Source: Spirochaetota bacterium (GTDB taxonomy: Bacteria > Spirochaetota > Spirochaetia > Sphaerochaetales > Sphaerochaetaceae). From it: DNA of 64,000 bases. The translations under genes were made by a program, and so were the position numbers. The stretch is taken from assembly GCA_023401595.1 (NCBI GenBank), contig JAEXDQ010000052.1, forward strand, positions 1-64,000. Reading direction: 5' to 3'. The stretch's first letter is position 1. Every line of letters begins with the position of its first letter. This document shows positions 43,170-56,495 of this stretch, piece after piece. Below the pieces are notes generated by a model, which saw only the letters and a program-made list of their open reading frames with translations, did no database searches and was not told where the DNA came from.

Positions 43170-43799
43170 TTATTTATCCCCGTAGAACTCGTTCAGGTTC
43201 TGCGCGGCAGTCTCCAGGACCAGGATTTTCCGTCCGTAGAGAAGTTCCTTCGCAGACAGCCTGTTGTAGGCCTGCACGTGCAGATACGGAATGTTCCTCG
43301 CGGCACGGCGCAGCATCGCATCATCATCCTTCAGGATGAGGACGGTCCTCTTTTCGTCCTTGACGAAATTCTTCAGAATGGTGACCAATTCCTTGGTCTT
43401 GCCGTTTTCACTGGAGAAATCCTCCACGACCACCAACCGATCTTCCTGAACCGAAAGGGTCAGAAGAGACTTCATGGCCAGCCGTTTCATCTTCTTGGGA
43501 ATGGTATAGCTGTAATCGCGGGGTCTGGGCCCGAAGATCGTACCGCCACCGACTCTGATCGGCGACTTCTTGTCGCCGGCGCGGGCGTTACCGGTACCCT
43601 TCTGCTTGTAGGGCTTGGTGTTGCTGTAGTTGACTTCCGCACGGGTCTTGGTGCAGGCGGTGCCGACACGGCGATTCGCAAGCTCATTGTTTATAGCGTA
43701 GTAGATCGAGCCCTCGCTGACTTCCCTGTTGAATACGTTGTCGTTCAACTCGATCGTGCGCACTTCACTGCCATTGGTAGAAAAGACTTTGGTTTCCAT
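43170..43799 (-). CDS. rplD: 50S ribosomal protein L4
   Basis: 209 aa tunnel-lining protein. The loop KPYKQKGTGNARAGDKKSPI is the tunnel extension. METKVFSTNGSEVRTIEL is the natural N-terminus at 43799, with AGGGG upstream; an open stretch 45 codons further upstream is inside rplC and rejected. 11 nt after rplC. Confidence 0.97.
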   Translation of the reverse strand: METKVFSTNGSEVRTIELNDNVFNREVSEGSIYYAINNELANRRVGTACTKTRAEVNYSNTKPYKQKGTGNARAGDKKSPIRVGGGTIFGPRPRDYSYTIPKKMKRLAMKSLLTLSVQEDRLVVVEDFSSENGKTKELVTILKNFVKDEKRTVLILKDDDAMLRRAARNIPYLHVQAYNRLSAKELLYGRKILVLETAAQNLNEFYGDK

Positions 43800-43810
43800 A
43801 TCTCTCGCCC

Positions 43811-44431
43811 CTACTTCTTTATCGCTTTCTTGACGATGACAACGCTCTGGGCGGGACCGGGGATAGCTCCCTTTACCATAAGAACCTGCATCTCTTCGTC
43901 GACGCGGACGACACGGAGGTTCTGGACAGTGCATCTCTCATTGCCCATGCGCCCGGCCATGCGGTGACCCTTGAAAGTCCGTGAAGGCGTCGAAGACATT
44001 GCCGTACCACCGATATCTCGATGGAACTTGGAACCATGGGTAGCGCGACCACCGCTAAAGCCGTGGCGCTTCATGCCGCCCTGATACCCTTTACCCTTGG
44101 AGGTACCGGTAACATCGACGAACGCGATATCCTTGAATATATCTACACCCAGGACCTCGCCGATCTTGACTTCCTTATCGTAGTCACGGAATTCGACGAG
44201 ACACTGCTTAGGCTCGCAAATACCTTCGAACTGGCCAGCGTATGGCTTGGTACAGCGGCTCATTTTCTTGTCGAAGGAACCCAGCACCGCGGCCTTGTAG
44301 CCGTTTTTCTCTTCGGTTCGGTCCGCGACGACAACGTTGCCCTCAATCCTTATTACAGTCACGGGTGTGAGCCTGCCTTGCGCGTCAAACACCTGTGTCA
44401 TTCCAACTTTTTTGCCGATAAGCCCTAACAT
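43811..44431 (-). CDS. rplC: 50S ribosomal protein L3
   Basis: 206 aa. It begins MLGLIGKKVGMTQVFDAQGR. The loop approaching the peptidyl transferase centre includes GMKRHGFSGGRATHGSKFHR and FKGHRMAGRMGNERCTVQNL. It helps start 50S assembly. 17 nt after rpsJ. Confidence 0.98.
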   Translation of the reverse strand: MLGLIGKKVGMTQVFDAQGRLTPVTVIRIEGNVVVADRTEEKNGYKAAVLGSFDKKMSRCTKPYAGQFEGICEPKQCLVEFRDYDKEVKIGEVLGVDIFKDIAFVDVTGTSKGKGYQGGMKRHGFSGGRATHGSKFHRDIGGTAMSSTPSRTFKGHRMAGRMGNERCTVQNLRVVRVDEEMQVLMVKGAIPGPAQSVVIVKKAIKK

Positions 44432-44448
44432 CTCTTACCTCAACTCTA

Positions 44449-44757
44449 TTACTGTTTAATCTCTACATCCACACCGGCAGGGAGCTCAAGCTTCATGAGG
44501 GCATCCATGACTTTTGATGTAGGATCCAATATGTCAATCAACCGCTTGTGGGTTCTCATCTCAAACTGTTCACGAGACTTCTTATTGACATGGGGCGATC
44601 TCAGGACAGTGTATTTATTGATACGAGTCGGGAGAGGCACAGGCCCGGAAACCTTCGCTCCAGCCTTCACAACTGTCTGTACGATAGCCTTTGAACTCTG
44701 TTCAACAAGCTCTATGTCAAAACCTCTCAACCTTACCCGAATTCTTTCTTTAGCCAT
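44449..44757 (-). CDS. rpsJ: 30S ribosomal protein S10 / NusE
   Basis: 102 aa. RLRGFDIELVEQSSKAIVQ and GPVPLPTRINKYTVLRSPH are typical. It also acts as NusE in antitermination. Two adjacent ATG codons exist; the second (44757, MAKERIRVRL) has the better spacing from GGAGG. 66 nt after tuf. Confidence 0.97.
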   Translation of the reverse strand: MAKERIRVRLRGFDIELVEQSSKAIVQTVVKAGAKVSGPVPLPTRINKYTVLRSPHVNKKSREQFEMRTHKRLIDILDPTSKVMDALMKLELPAGVDVEIKQ

Positions 44758-44823
44758 CATTCCTCCAAAAAACGGGTCTTGCCAGCGCACCTTTTCGCGC
44801 CGGCAAGACATTCGTTACTTGTA

Positions 44824-46014
44824 TTAGTCAACGATCTCGGTAACCTGACCGGATGCGACGGTCCTACCACCTTCGCGGATAGCGAAGCGAAGACCCTTGT
44901 CCATGGCGACCGGGTGGATCAGCTCGACGTTGATCTCGGTGTGGTCGCCGGGCAGTACCATCTGCTTGCCCTCAGGAAGGTTGACGGTACCGGTGATGTC
45001 GGTGGTCCGGAAATAGAACTGCGGACGATAACCGGAGAAGAACGGAGAGTGGCGGCCACCCTCATCCTTGCTCAGCACGTACACAGTACCGACGAACTTC
45101 TGGTGAGGAGTGATCGTCTTGGGCTTGGCGAGAACCTGGCCGCGAACGACTTCCTTCTTGTCAACGCCACGGAGAAGAGCGCCGATGTTGTCTCCGGCCT
45201 GGCCTTCGTCCAGCAGCTTGTTGAACATCTCAACGCCGGTCACGACGCTGTCCTTGGTCTCCTTGATGCCGACGATGGAGACGGGATCGTTCACATGGAC
45301 GATACCACGCTCGATACGACCGGTAACAACGGTACCACGGCCGGAGATGGAGAAGATGTCTTCGATAGGCATCAGGAACGGCTGGTCGACGGCGCGCTCC
45401 GGAAGCGGGATGTAGGAATCCATAGCGTCGAGCAAGTCGTCGATGCACTTGGTCTTCTCAGGATCGTCGGGGTTCTCCATCGCCTCGAAAGCGGAACCCT
45501 TGATGACGGGGGCGTTGGCGCCGTCGAAACCATACTCGGTGAGCAGGTCTCTCATCTCTTCCTCAACCAGCTCGATGAGGTCAGGATCGTCGACCTGGTC
45601 GCACTTGTTGATAAAGACGATGATGGCGGGAACACCGACCTGACGAGCAAGGAGGATATGCTCCTTGGTCTGGGCCATGGCTCCGTCGGTAGCGGCTACG
45701 ACGATGATAGCTCCGTCCATCTGGGCGGCACCAGTGATCATGTTCTTGATGTAGTCAGCGTGTCCCGGGCAGTCGACGTGCGCATAGTGGCGGTTCTTGG
45801 ACTGGTATTCGACGTGACGGGTGTTGATGGTGATACCTCTCGCCTTCTCTTCCGGTGCATTGTCGATCGCGTCATAGGCAAGAGCCTTGTCGCCGAACAT
45901 CTTGGCGCAATGCATGGTGATCGCGGCGGTGAGGGTGGTCTTACCATGGTCAACGTGACCGATGGTCCCTACGTTTACGTGCGGCTTCGTTCTCTCAAAC
46001 TTTTCCTTAGCCAT
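44824..46014 (-). CDS. tuf: Elongation factor Tu
   Basis: 396 aa GTPase that brings aminoacyl-tRNA to the A site. G1 is GHVDHGKTTL, switch II is DCPGHADYI, and NKCD gives guanine specificity. Domains 2 and 3 follow; the end VASGQVTEIVD is typical. ATG 46014 follows AAGGAGG. It is separated from rpsG by a plus-strand nitroreductase gene and has its own promoter, about 320 bp upstream. Confidence 0.98.
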   Translation of the reverse strand: MAKEKFERTKPHVNVGTIGHVDHGKTTLTAAITMHCAKMFGDKALAYDAIDNAPEEKARGITINTRHVEYQSKNRHYAHVDCPGHADYIKNMITGAAQMDGAIIVVAATDGAMAQTKEHILLARQVGVPAIIVFINKCDQVDDPDLIELVEEEMRDLLTEYGFDGANAPVIKGSAFEAMENPDDPEKTKCIDDLLDAMDSYIPLPERAVDQPFLMPIEDIFSISGRGTVVTGRIERGIVHVNDPVSIVGIKETKDSVVTGVEMFNKLLDEGQAGDNIGALLRGVDKKEVVRGQVLAKPKTITPHQKFVGTVYVLSKDEGGRHSPFFSGYRPQFYFRTTDITGTVNLPEGKQMVLPGDHTEINVELIHPVAMDKGLRFAIREGGRTVASGQVTEIVD

Positions 46015-46024
46015 CAGTTCCTCC

Positions 46025-46039
46025 TTGTGACGGTCACAA
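46025..46039 (-). promoter_or_regulatory. Perfect dyad touching the tuf Shine-Dalgarno
   Basis: TTGTGAC-N-GTCACAA, a perfect 7-bp inverted repeat whose 3' arm runs into AAGGAGG of tuf (46020-46026). It could be an operator or a small RNA hairpin that hides the ribosome site. Confidence 0.5.
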
Positions 46040-46285
46040 CCTGTCACAAACAAAAATTATAATGTGCTCCATAAAGGCCATTACGAAGCCTTTACCTTTC
46101 AACCTGGAGACAGGACAAACTGATTACCTAATGAGATGATGAGGAGTAAGAGAAGATTCCAGAGGTCGGCAGGATCGGTCAAAAGACTCTCTCGTCGACA
46201 TAGTATAGAGGTTAAAAAGAACCGCTATCGCCTGGAACCACCTTACCACCCGACTCAGTCGGACGATCGGTTTGGCTCTGCTCAT

Positions 46286-46326
46286 CCTCGCCTACAGACA
46301 CGTCTATAGACGCACCTATAGCGAGG
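46286..46326 (-). promoter_or_regulatory. 5'-terminal hairpin of the tuf leader
   Basis: On the minus strand CCTCG, CTATAG and GTGCGTC pair in turn with GACGTGT, CTGTAG and CGAGG around a TATA loop. That makes 18 pairs with one bulged G and several wobbles. It starts about 4 nt from the predicted transcript end, so it probably protects or regulates the leader. Confidence 0.55.
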
Positions 46327-46336
46327 CACCTTGGGT

Positions 46337-46365
46337 AATATAGGAGATTGTAAAGAATTAGTCAA
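46337..46365 (-). promoter_or_regulatory. Promoter of the tuf-S10-spc-alpha block
   Basis: On the minus strand TTGACT, 17 nt, TATATT. The predicted start near 46330 gives a leader of about 315 nt before tuf. A second TATAAT at 46056-46061 has no good -35. Confidence 0.75.
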
Positions 46366-46626
46366 TGATTTCGTACAAAATATTGCAGGAAAACCGGCGA
46401 CGCCCATTCATCTCCTGTTTTTTCATCGGTGAAACGTCCGGAATTTCATCATCCACAGCGGCTTTCCGAACTTCCGTTTTCTTTCATCGCCCCAGCCTAT
46501 CCTGCGCCGAGGAGAACCTGACGGTGTGATTATTGGGGTGATTTCGTCCCGAGACGGATTATCGGAGAAAGCCCCCGCTTGAATGCGTGAACCATGCTAT
46601 GATAGCGATACACGAGGGGGCAGGAA
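46366..46626. other. Gap upstream of the nitroreductase gene
   Basis: 261 bp between the tuf promoter and the divergent nitroreductase gene. A TATGAT at about 46600 could be the latter's -10, but no matching -35 is seen. No gene found. Confidence 0.5.
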
Positions 46627-47253
46627 ATGGATTTTTATGATGTCATAAATTCACGAAGGACAATCCGCGATTTTGCAGATCGGCCGATCGACAGCAACGT
46701 TATCAAACGTGTGATTTCGGCAGGAATGAAAGCACCGTCGAACGACCATATGAGGGATTGGGAATTCATTGTTGCAACCGAAAAAACGGTCATAGCCTCA
46801 ATCATACAAAGAATTCCCGAAAAAATGCAGGCAGATTATGTCGAATCCATCATACAATCATGGGAATTGCTCGACGAATGCCAACGAACTGCATACCGCA
46901 ACGCCATCCCCAGACAGTATGAGATGCTGTATACAGCGGGTTGCCTGATATTACCGCTTTTCAAGCAACACGGCGATTTGTTGCGACCGCAGTCGTTGAG
47001 TTCATTGAACTCCTTCGCATCCATCTGGTGCTGCATCGAGAATATCTGGCTTGCGGCGACGGCAGAAGGTTTGTCCGTGACGATACGTATACCGTTAGAC
47101 GACGAACCTGAACATATTGCGAAAATTCTCAACTATCCCAAGGAATATGTCATGCCGTGTTATCTGGCATTAGGACATCCAGCCCCAGAAGCTACCGGCA
47201 ACAAACAAATCGAACACAAGATTGAAGACAAAATCCATATCAATGGTTGGTGA
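46627..47253 (+). CDS. Nitroreductase-family protein
   Basis: 208 aa. The N-terminal FMN-binding signature is DFYDVINSRRTIRDFADRPI, followed by SAGMKAPSNDH. The C-terminal half has NSFASIWCCIENIWLAATAEG and ends near ALGHPAPE, as in the family. Members reduce nitro groups, quinones or flavins with NAD(P)H. It is the only plus-strand gene in the 29-kb ribosomal and RNA polymerase region and occupies the usual fusA position. It looks intact. Substrate unknown. Confidence 0.9.
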   Translation: MDFYDVINSRRTIRDFADRPIDSNVIKRVISAGMKAPSNDHMRDWEFIVATEKTVIASIIQRIPEKMQADYVESIIQSWELLDECQRTAYRNAIPRQYEMLYTAGCLILPLFKQHGDLLRPQSLSSLNSFASIWCCIENIWLAATAEGLSVTIRIPLDDEPEHIAKILNYPKEYVMPCYLALGHPAPEATGNKQIEHKIEDKIHINGW

Positions 47254-47416
47254 CGCGCAAAGCCTGATGCAGGGGCAACGGACAGAAAAAGATGAGGGCG
47301 CAGTGGCGACAGGTACGGCACTCCGAGGATAACGCAGGCAGACAGGCCGTCTCCGAACCACCCCCCTTGCCATCCGTAGCCATTCTTTGCGAAGAGAAAT
47401 ACGCTCCAGACAAGAA

Positions 47417-47458
47417 AAAAGCCGGCGGACAGTACACATGTACGGCCGACCGGCTTTT
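47417..47458. terminator. Bidirectional terminator between nitroreductase and rpsG genes
   Basis: AAAAGCCGG and CCGGCTTTT flank an imperfect inner stem, giving T runs on both strands. It can end the nitroreductase transcript and the rpsL-rpsG transcript. Nothing else is seen in 47254-47490. Confidence 0.8.
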
Positions 47459-47490
47459 GACAAAGTATCGAGCGTATTGCTCGAGCAAAA

Positions 47491-47961
47491 CTACCAGCGG
47501 TAGTGAGAGAACGCCTTGTTCGCTTCCGCCATGCGGTGCGTATCTTCCTTCTTCTTGAAGGCGGCACCGGTGTTGGCGTAGGCGTCGAGCAGTTCGGCGC
47601 TGAGCTTCTCGGCCATGGAGTGGCCGTTGCGGGCACGAGCGGCGGCGATGAGCCAGCGCATGGCGAGCGCTTCGCGGCGGTTGTCGCGAATCTCAACGGG
47701 AACCTGATAGGTGGCGCCACCGACGCGGCGGCTCTTTACCTCGACGACAGGCTTGACGTTCTCAAGAGCCTTGAGGAAGACGTCGAGCGGCTGCTCGCCG
47801 GTCTTCTCTCCCATGGTCTTCATTGCGCCATAGATGATTCTGGTGCTGACGGACTTCTTGCCGTCGACCATCATACGACGGATGAACTTCTCGACTACGA
47901 CGCTATTGTACACGGGATCGGGAAGAATTTCCCTAACTGGTGCGACAGATCTTCTGGACAT
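47491..47961 (-). CDS. rpsG: 30S ribosomal protein S7
   Basis: 156 aa. It begins MSRRSVAPVREILPDPVYNS; conserved VKSRRVGGATYQVPVEIRDN and the C-terminal MAEANKAFSHYRW. It binds 16S rRNA and lines the exit of mRNA. 15 nt after rpsL; the expected fusA does not follow. Confidence 0.98.
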   Translation of the reverse strand: MSRRSVAPVREILPDPVYNSVVVEKFIRRMMVDGKKSVSTRIIYGAMKTMGEKTGEQPLDVFLKALENVKPVVEVKSRRVGGATYQVPVEIRDNRREALAMRWLIAAARARNGHSMAEKLSAELLDAYANTGAAFKKKEDTHRMAEANKAFSHYRW

Positions 47962-47976
47962 ACTACTTCCCCCTCA

Positions 47977-48351
47977 TCAAGCCTTTGGCTTCTTGGCGCC
48001 GTACTTGGAGCGGCTTCTCTTACGATCGCTGACACCAAGGGTATCCTTGGTACCGCGGACGATATGATACCGGACGCCGGGAAGGTCCTTGACCCTTCCA
48101 CCACGTAGCAGGACCACGGAGTGTTCCTGCAGGTTGTGTCCGATACCGGGGATGTAGGCGGTCACTTCAATACCGTTGGAAAGACGCACACGTGCGACCT
48201 TTCTCAGAGCGGAGTTAGGTTTCTTGGGGGTGACGGTCATGACTCTCGTGCATACCCCGCGCTTCTGCGGGCAACCGTCGAGGGCCGGGGACTTGGTCTT
48301 GTTCTTGACAGAGGTCCTTCCCTTTCTGATTAGCTGATTAATAGTAGGCAT
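47977..48351 (-). CDS. rpsL: 30S ribosomal protein S12
   Basis: 124 aa decoding-centre protein. The blocks where streptomycin resistance arises are wild type: TPKKPNSALRK and GGRVKDLPGVRYH keep their key Lys residues. Start MPTINQLIRKGR. 172 nt after rpoC, with two hairpins between. Confidence 0.98.
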   Translation of the reverse strand: MPTINQLIRKGRTSVKNKTKSPALDGCPQKRGVCTRVMTVTPKKPNSALRKVARVRLSNGIEVTAYIPGIGHNLQEHSVVLLRGGRVKDLPGVRYHIVRGTKDTLGVSDRKRSRSKYGAKKPKA

Positions 48352-48381
48352 CTTTTCGATACGCTCCCTTTTTGATTGTCT

Positions 48382-48434
48382 GGTCCACCCGCCCTACGGG
48401 CTGGGACCCGCGCCGCGTCCTTACGGAACGGCGC
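48382..48434 (-). promoter_or_regulatory. Two hairpins in the rpoC-rpsL spacer
   Basis: GGTCC/GGACC with inner GCCC/GGGC (48382-48408), then GCGCCG/CGGCGC with inner TCC/GGA (48410-48434). No T run follows on the minus strand, so processing or attenuation is likelier than full termination. Confidence 0.5.
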
Positions 48435-48523
48435 ATCCTATATATACAAACGAAGTCAGCATGAAAAACCGAACGTCTTTCACAACGGCAGCCAGTGGAG
48501 GCAGCTTCGCCAACAGGCAAAGC

Positions 48524-52807
<4,284 letters not shown>

Positions 52808-52823
52808 CCGTTGTTCTCCCTGC

Positions 52824-55800
52824 TTAGTTAACGGAGCTTTTCTTATTGATCAGCTCTTCATCCCTTTCTGTCAAAGGAACCTGCTTGCCCTTGGAGTCGT
52901 AGACCGACATATCCAGGGCGAGGCCACGGATCTCCTGCACCAGAACGTTGAACGCCTCGGGCATGCCGGCGCTTGTGGCCGGTTCACCCTTGACGATGCT
53001 CTCATAAATCTTGACACGACCGTTCATATCGTCGGACTTGATCGTCAACAGTTCCTGCAACGTGTTCGCGGCTCCATAGGCTTCGAGGGCCCAGACTTCC
53101 ATCTCACCAAGACGCTGACCGCCGAACTGGGCCTTGCCTCCCAACGGCTGTTGGGTGACCAAGGAGTACGGGCCGGTGGACCTAGCGTGCATCTTGTCGT
53201 CTACGAGGTGGTGCAACTTGAGGTAGTAGATGTATCCGCAGAATACAGGGTTGACGAACGGAACGCCGGTACGTCCATCGTACAGGACGGTCTTGGAGTT
53301 CTCAGGCAACCCGGCCTCGCGCATCTTGGCCTCGATCTGCTCCATCGACGCGGACTGGAACACCGGGGAAGAATACCATTCATCCAAATTGACGGCCGCC
53401 CAGCCGAGCTGGGTCTCCATCAGCTGCCCGATGTTCATTCGAGACGGAACACCGAGAGGATTCAGACAGACGTCGAGCGGAGTACCGTCGGCCATGTAGG
53501 GCATATCCTCTTCCGGGAGGATACGGCTGACGACACCCTTGTTACCGTGACGGCCCGCCATCTTGTCGCCCTGGCGGAGCTTGCGCTTGGTGGCGATCAG
53601 GACCTTGACGGTCTCCTCCACCCCAGGAGGAAGCTCGTCGCCTTCGCTCCGCTTCAACCGCTGGATGTCGATGACGGTACCCTCGGTGCCATGGGGCACT
53701 TTCAGGGAGGTATCACGGACTTCCTTGGCCTTTTCACCGAAGATGGAGTTCAATAGCTTGAATTCCGGAGTCGTGTCGGATTCAGATTTCGGAGTGACTT
53801 TTCCAACCAGGATATGTCCAGGCCGAACCATTGTGCCGATACGGACGATACCGTCTTCATCGAGCTGCTCCAGCATCTTCTCACTGGTATTGGGAATATC
53901 CCTCGTCAGTTTCTCCGGGCCGAGCTTGGTCTCGCGGATATCGGTGGTGAACTCCTTGATATGGATCGAAGTATAGATATCGTCGCGGACGACGCGTTCA
54001 CTGATCAGGACGGCATCCTCGTAGTTGTAGCCGTTCCAAGGAACGAAGCCAACGAGGATGTTCCGGCCAAGAGCCAGCTCGCCGTTCTGGGTCGCGGGTC
54101 CATCGGCAAGGACGGTACCGGCATCGACATGCTGTCCCTTGGATACGATCGGCTTCTGATTGAAGCAGGTATCCTGGTTGGTCCTCTGGAACTTCTGAAC
54201 TTCGTAATAATCGACCTCGCCCTCGATCTCCGCCGCATCCGGACGGATGATGATCTGGGTGGAGGATACATAATCGACCGTACCCGCCCGCTTGGCCTTG
54301 ACCAGGACGCCGGAATCGTAGGCGGTCTTGCCCTCCATGCCGGTACCTACTCGCGGGGTTTCGGGGAATACGAGGGGAACAGCCTGACGCTGCATGTTCG
54401 ACCCCATCAGGGCGCGGTTCGCATCGTCATGCTCCAGGAACGGAATCAGCGAAGCGGCGACGGAGATGACCTGCTTCGGAGAGACGTCCATATACTTGAT
54501 GTCCTTCGGAGTACGGGTCGAATAGTCACCGCTATGACGGACAGGAACCTCCCCTTCAAGGAAATTGCCGTCGGCGTCGATCTTCGCGGAAGCCTGGGCG
54601 ATAAAGAACTTCTCTTCGTCGTTCGCATCAAGATAGCGATATTGCTTGGTGACCTTGCCGTCCACGACCTTCCGATACGGTGTCTCAAGGAACCCATGCT
54701 CGTTCACACGGGTATAATTCGCCAAAGAGACGATCAGGCCGATGTTCGGGCCTTCAGGAGTCTCGATGGGACACATGCGGCCGTAATGCGTGTAGTGGAC
54801 GTCGCGGACTTCGAAGCCGGCGCGGTCACGGGACAGGCCGCCGGGGCCCAAGGCGTTGAGACGGCGCTTGTGGGTAAGCTCGGCGAGCGGGTTGACCTGG
54901 TCCATGAACTGGGAGAGCTGGCTGCTTCCGAAGAATTCCTTCACTGCGGCGACGATCGGCTTGATGGAGATCAAGTCCTGAGGCCGGACGCTGCTTGTCT
55001 CGAGGTTCATGCGCTCCTTGGCGATCCGCTCCATGCGGGCGAAGGCGCTCTTGAGGGAATTCTGCAGCAATTCACCGACGGAACGTACACGGCGGTTGCC
55101 CAAATGGTCGATATCGTCGACATTCTCTTCACGGATGAACACCTTGATCAGGAAATCCATCGTGTTGACGATGTCGGCGGGAGTCAGCACGGTCAGGTCG
55201 GTGGAGGCGTTCTCATCCTCTTCATCCGTCCCGGTACCGAACTTCTTGTTGAACTTGTAGCGGCCCACGCTGCCGAGGTCATACCTGCGGCTGGAGAAGA
55301 ACATATCAGGAAGATCCTTCTCCGCACGTTCAATGGCGATCATTTCGCCAGGCATCAGCACGCTGAAGATCGGACCGAGGACATCTTCCTTGGTGGGCTC
55401 GTCGAACCCCTCTTCGGTGCGGGTATATTTCGCGTCCTCGATGTCGAAGCAATTGAGGATGATCTCACTGTGCAACGAATGCTCGTCACGCAGGTCGATG
55501 ACCTCGATCGCAGGAACCTTGAGGGCGACCAATTCGTCAATTTCATGCGGATGCAGCTTGTCGCCGGCACGAAGGACTTTCTTCTCCTCGCCATCAACGA
55601 TCGCATAGACATCCTTGTACAAAGCAGCGCCGACCAAGGAATTCTTCAGATCCTTGTCGTCGACCAGCTCGTAGGTACGGCCCTGGTAGAACTGCTCCAC
55701 GATCTTTTCACGGGTATCGAAACCGATTGCCCGGAGGAACAGCGTACCGAGGATACGCTTCTTGCGGTCGATCTTGGTGAAGATCAGCTGCTTCTTCTCG

Positions 55801-56342
55801 TCAATTTCAAATTCGAGCCAAGACCCGCGATACGGAATGATCCTGGAGGAATACACATCCTTCTCGTTGGAGAAAATGACTCCGGGAGATCTGTGGATCT
55901 GGCTGACTACGACACGTTCGGCGCCGTTGATGATGAACGTGCCGCGATCGGTCATCAAAGGAACATCCCCGAAGAAGATTTCCTTCTCGCGAAGCTCTCC
56001 GTTAGGCAATTCCAGACTGATGACGGCCTTTATCGGGACACTGTAGGAGCGGCCTTTCTTCTTACACTCAGTTTCGGAGAACTTGATGTTGTCAAAGTCG
56101 ATTGTATAGCCGCCATAGACCAGGCGCATTTCACCGTTTGGACTTTCAATCGGGAACGTCGACTGGAACACTTCTTCCAACCCGAAGGCGGGATCCGGCT
56201 CCAACCCCTGCTTGATCCGGTCCAACTGAAGGAACCGATCATAGGAGTCCAGCTGGATTCCGATAAGGTTGGGCAGTTCACAGACTTCGTAGAACTCGGA
56301 CCCGATGTATGTGCGTGTTATGGATTTGCCTTTGGCAACCAT
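52824..56342 (-). CDS. rpoB: RNA polymerase beta subunit
   Basis: 1172 aa. The rifamycin pocket reads SQLSQFMDQVNPLAELTHKR, then RLNALGPGG. Asn496 (codon at 54855-54857) stands at E. coli position 531, where Ser is usual. This substitution is known in other spirochaetes and is linked to natural rifampicin resistance. KMAGRHGNKGVVSRILPEED near the C-terminus is intact. Two adjacent ATGs follow GGAGGG; 56342 has the better spacing (56345 possible). Confidence 0.97.
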   Translation of the reverse strand: MVAKGKSITRTYIGSEFYEVCELPNLIGIQLDSYDRFLQLDRIKQGLEPDPAFGLEEVFQSTFPIESPNGEMRLVYGGYTIDFDNIKFSETECKKKGRSYSVPIKAVISLELPNGELREKEIFFGDVPLMTDRGTFIINGAERVVVSQIHRSPGVIFSNEKDVYSSRIIPYRGSWLEFEIDEKKQLIFTKIDRKKRILGTLFLRAIGFDTREKIVEQFYQGRTYELVDDKDLKNSLVGAALYKDVYAIVDGEEKKVLRAGDKLHPHEIDELVALKVPAIEVIDLRDEHSLHSEIILNCFDIEDAKYTRTEEGFDEPTKEDVLGPIFSVLMPGEMIAIERAEKDLPDMFFSSRRYDLGSVGRYKFNKKFGTGTDEEDENASTDLTVLTPADIVNTMDFLIKVFIREENVDDIDHLGNRRVRSVGELLQNSLKSAFARMERIAKERMNLETSSVRPQDLISIKPIVAAVKEFFGSSQLSQFMDQVNPLAELTHKRRLNALGPGGLSRDRAGFEVRDVHYTHYGRMCPIETPEGPNIGLIVSLANYTRVNEHGFLETPYRKVVDGKVTKQYRYLDANDEEKFFIAQASAKIDADGNFLEGEVPVRHSGDYSTRTPKDIKYMDVSPKQVISVAASLIPFLEHDDANRALMGSNMQRQAVPLVFPETPRVGTGMEGKTAYDSGVLVKAKRAGTVDYVSSTQIIIRPDAAEIEGEVDYYEVQKFQRTNQDTCFNQKPIVSKGQHVDAGTVLADGPATQNGELALGRNILVGFVPWNGYNYEDAVLISERVVRDDIYTSIHIKEFTTDIRETKLGPEKLTRDIPNTSEKMLEQLDEDGIVRIGTMVRPGHILVGKVTPKSESDTTPEFKLLNSIFGEKAKEVRDTSLKVPHGTEGTVIDIQRLKRSEGDELPPGVEETVKVLIATKRKLRQGDKMAGRHGNKGVVSRILPEEDMPYMADGTPLDVCLNPLGVPSRMNIGQLMETQLGWAAVNLDEWYSSPVFQSASMEQIEAKMREAGLPENSKTVLYDGRTGVPFVNPVFCGYIYYLKLHHLVDDKMHARSTGPYSLVTQQPLGGKAQFGGQRLGEMEVWALEAYGAANTLQELLTIKSDDMNGRVKIYESIVKGEPATSAGMPEAFNVLVQEIRGLALDMSVYDSKGKQVPLTERDEELINKKSSVN

Positions 56343-56495
56343 CATGTACCCTCCAGAGTCAAATTGCATGGACAAGACACTTCGCATCTGGATGCGGATC
56401 CATCCACACAGGCACCCGCCAGAAAGCGGACGCCGACCTCATAGAACACCCCCTCGCCGTACATGCCGACCAAGGGCTTGTGAAAGACACGACAG

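Noticed and set aside
46056..46084. Second tuf promoter with TATAAT close to the gene
   Set aside because: No acceptable -35 at 16-18 nt; kept only as a remark.
53814..56444. 876-codon plus-strand frame antisense to rpoB
   Set aside because: No recognisable protein pattern or start signal; shadow of a strongly biased gene.
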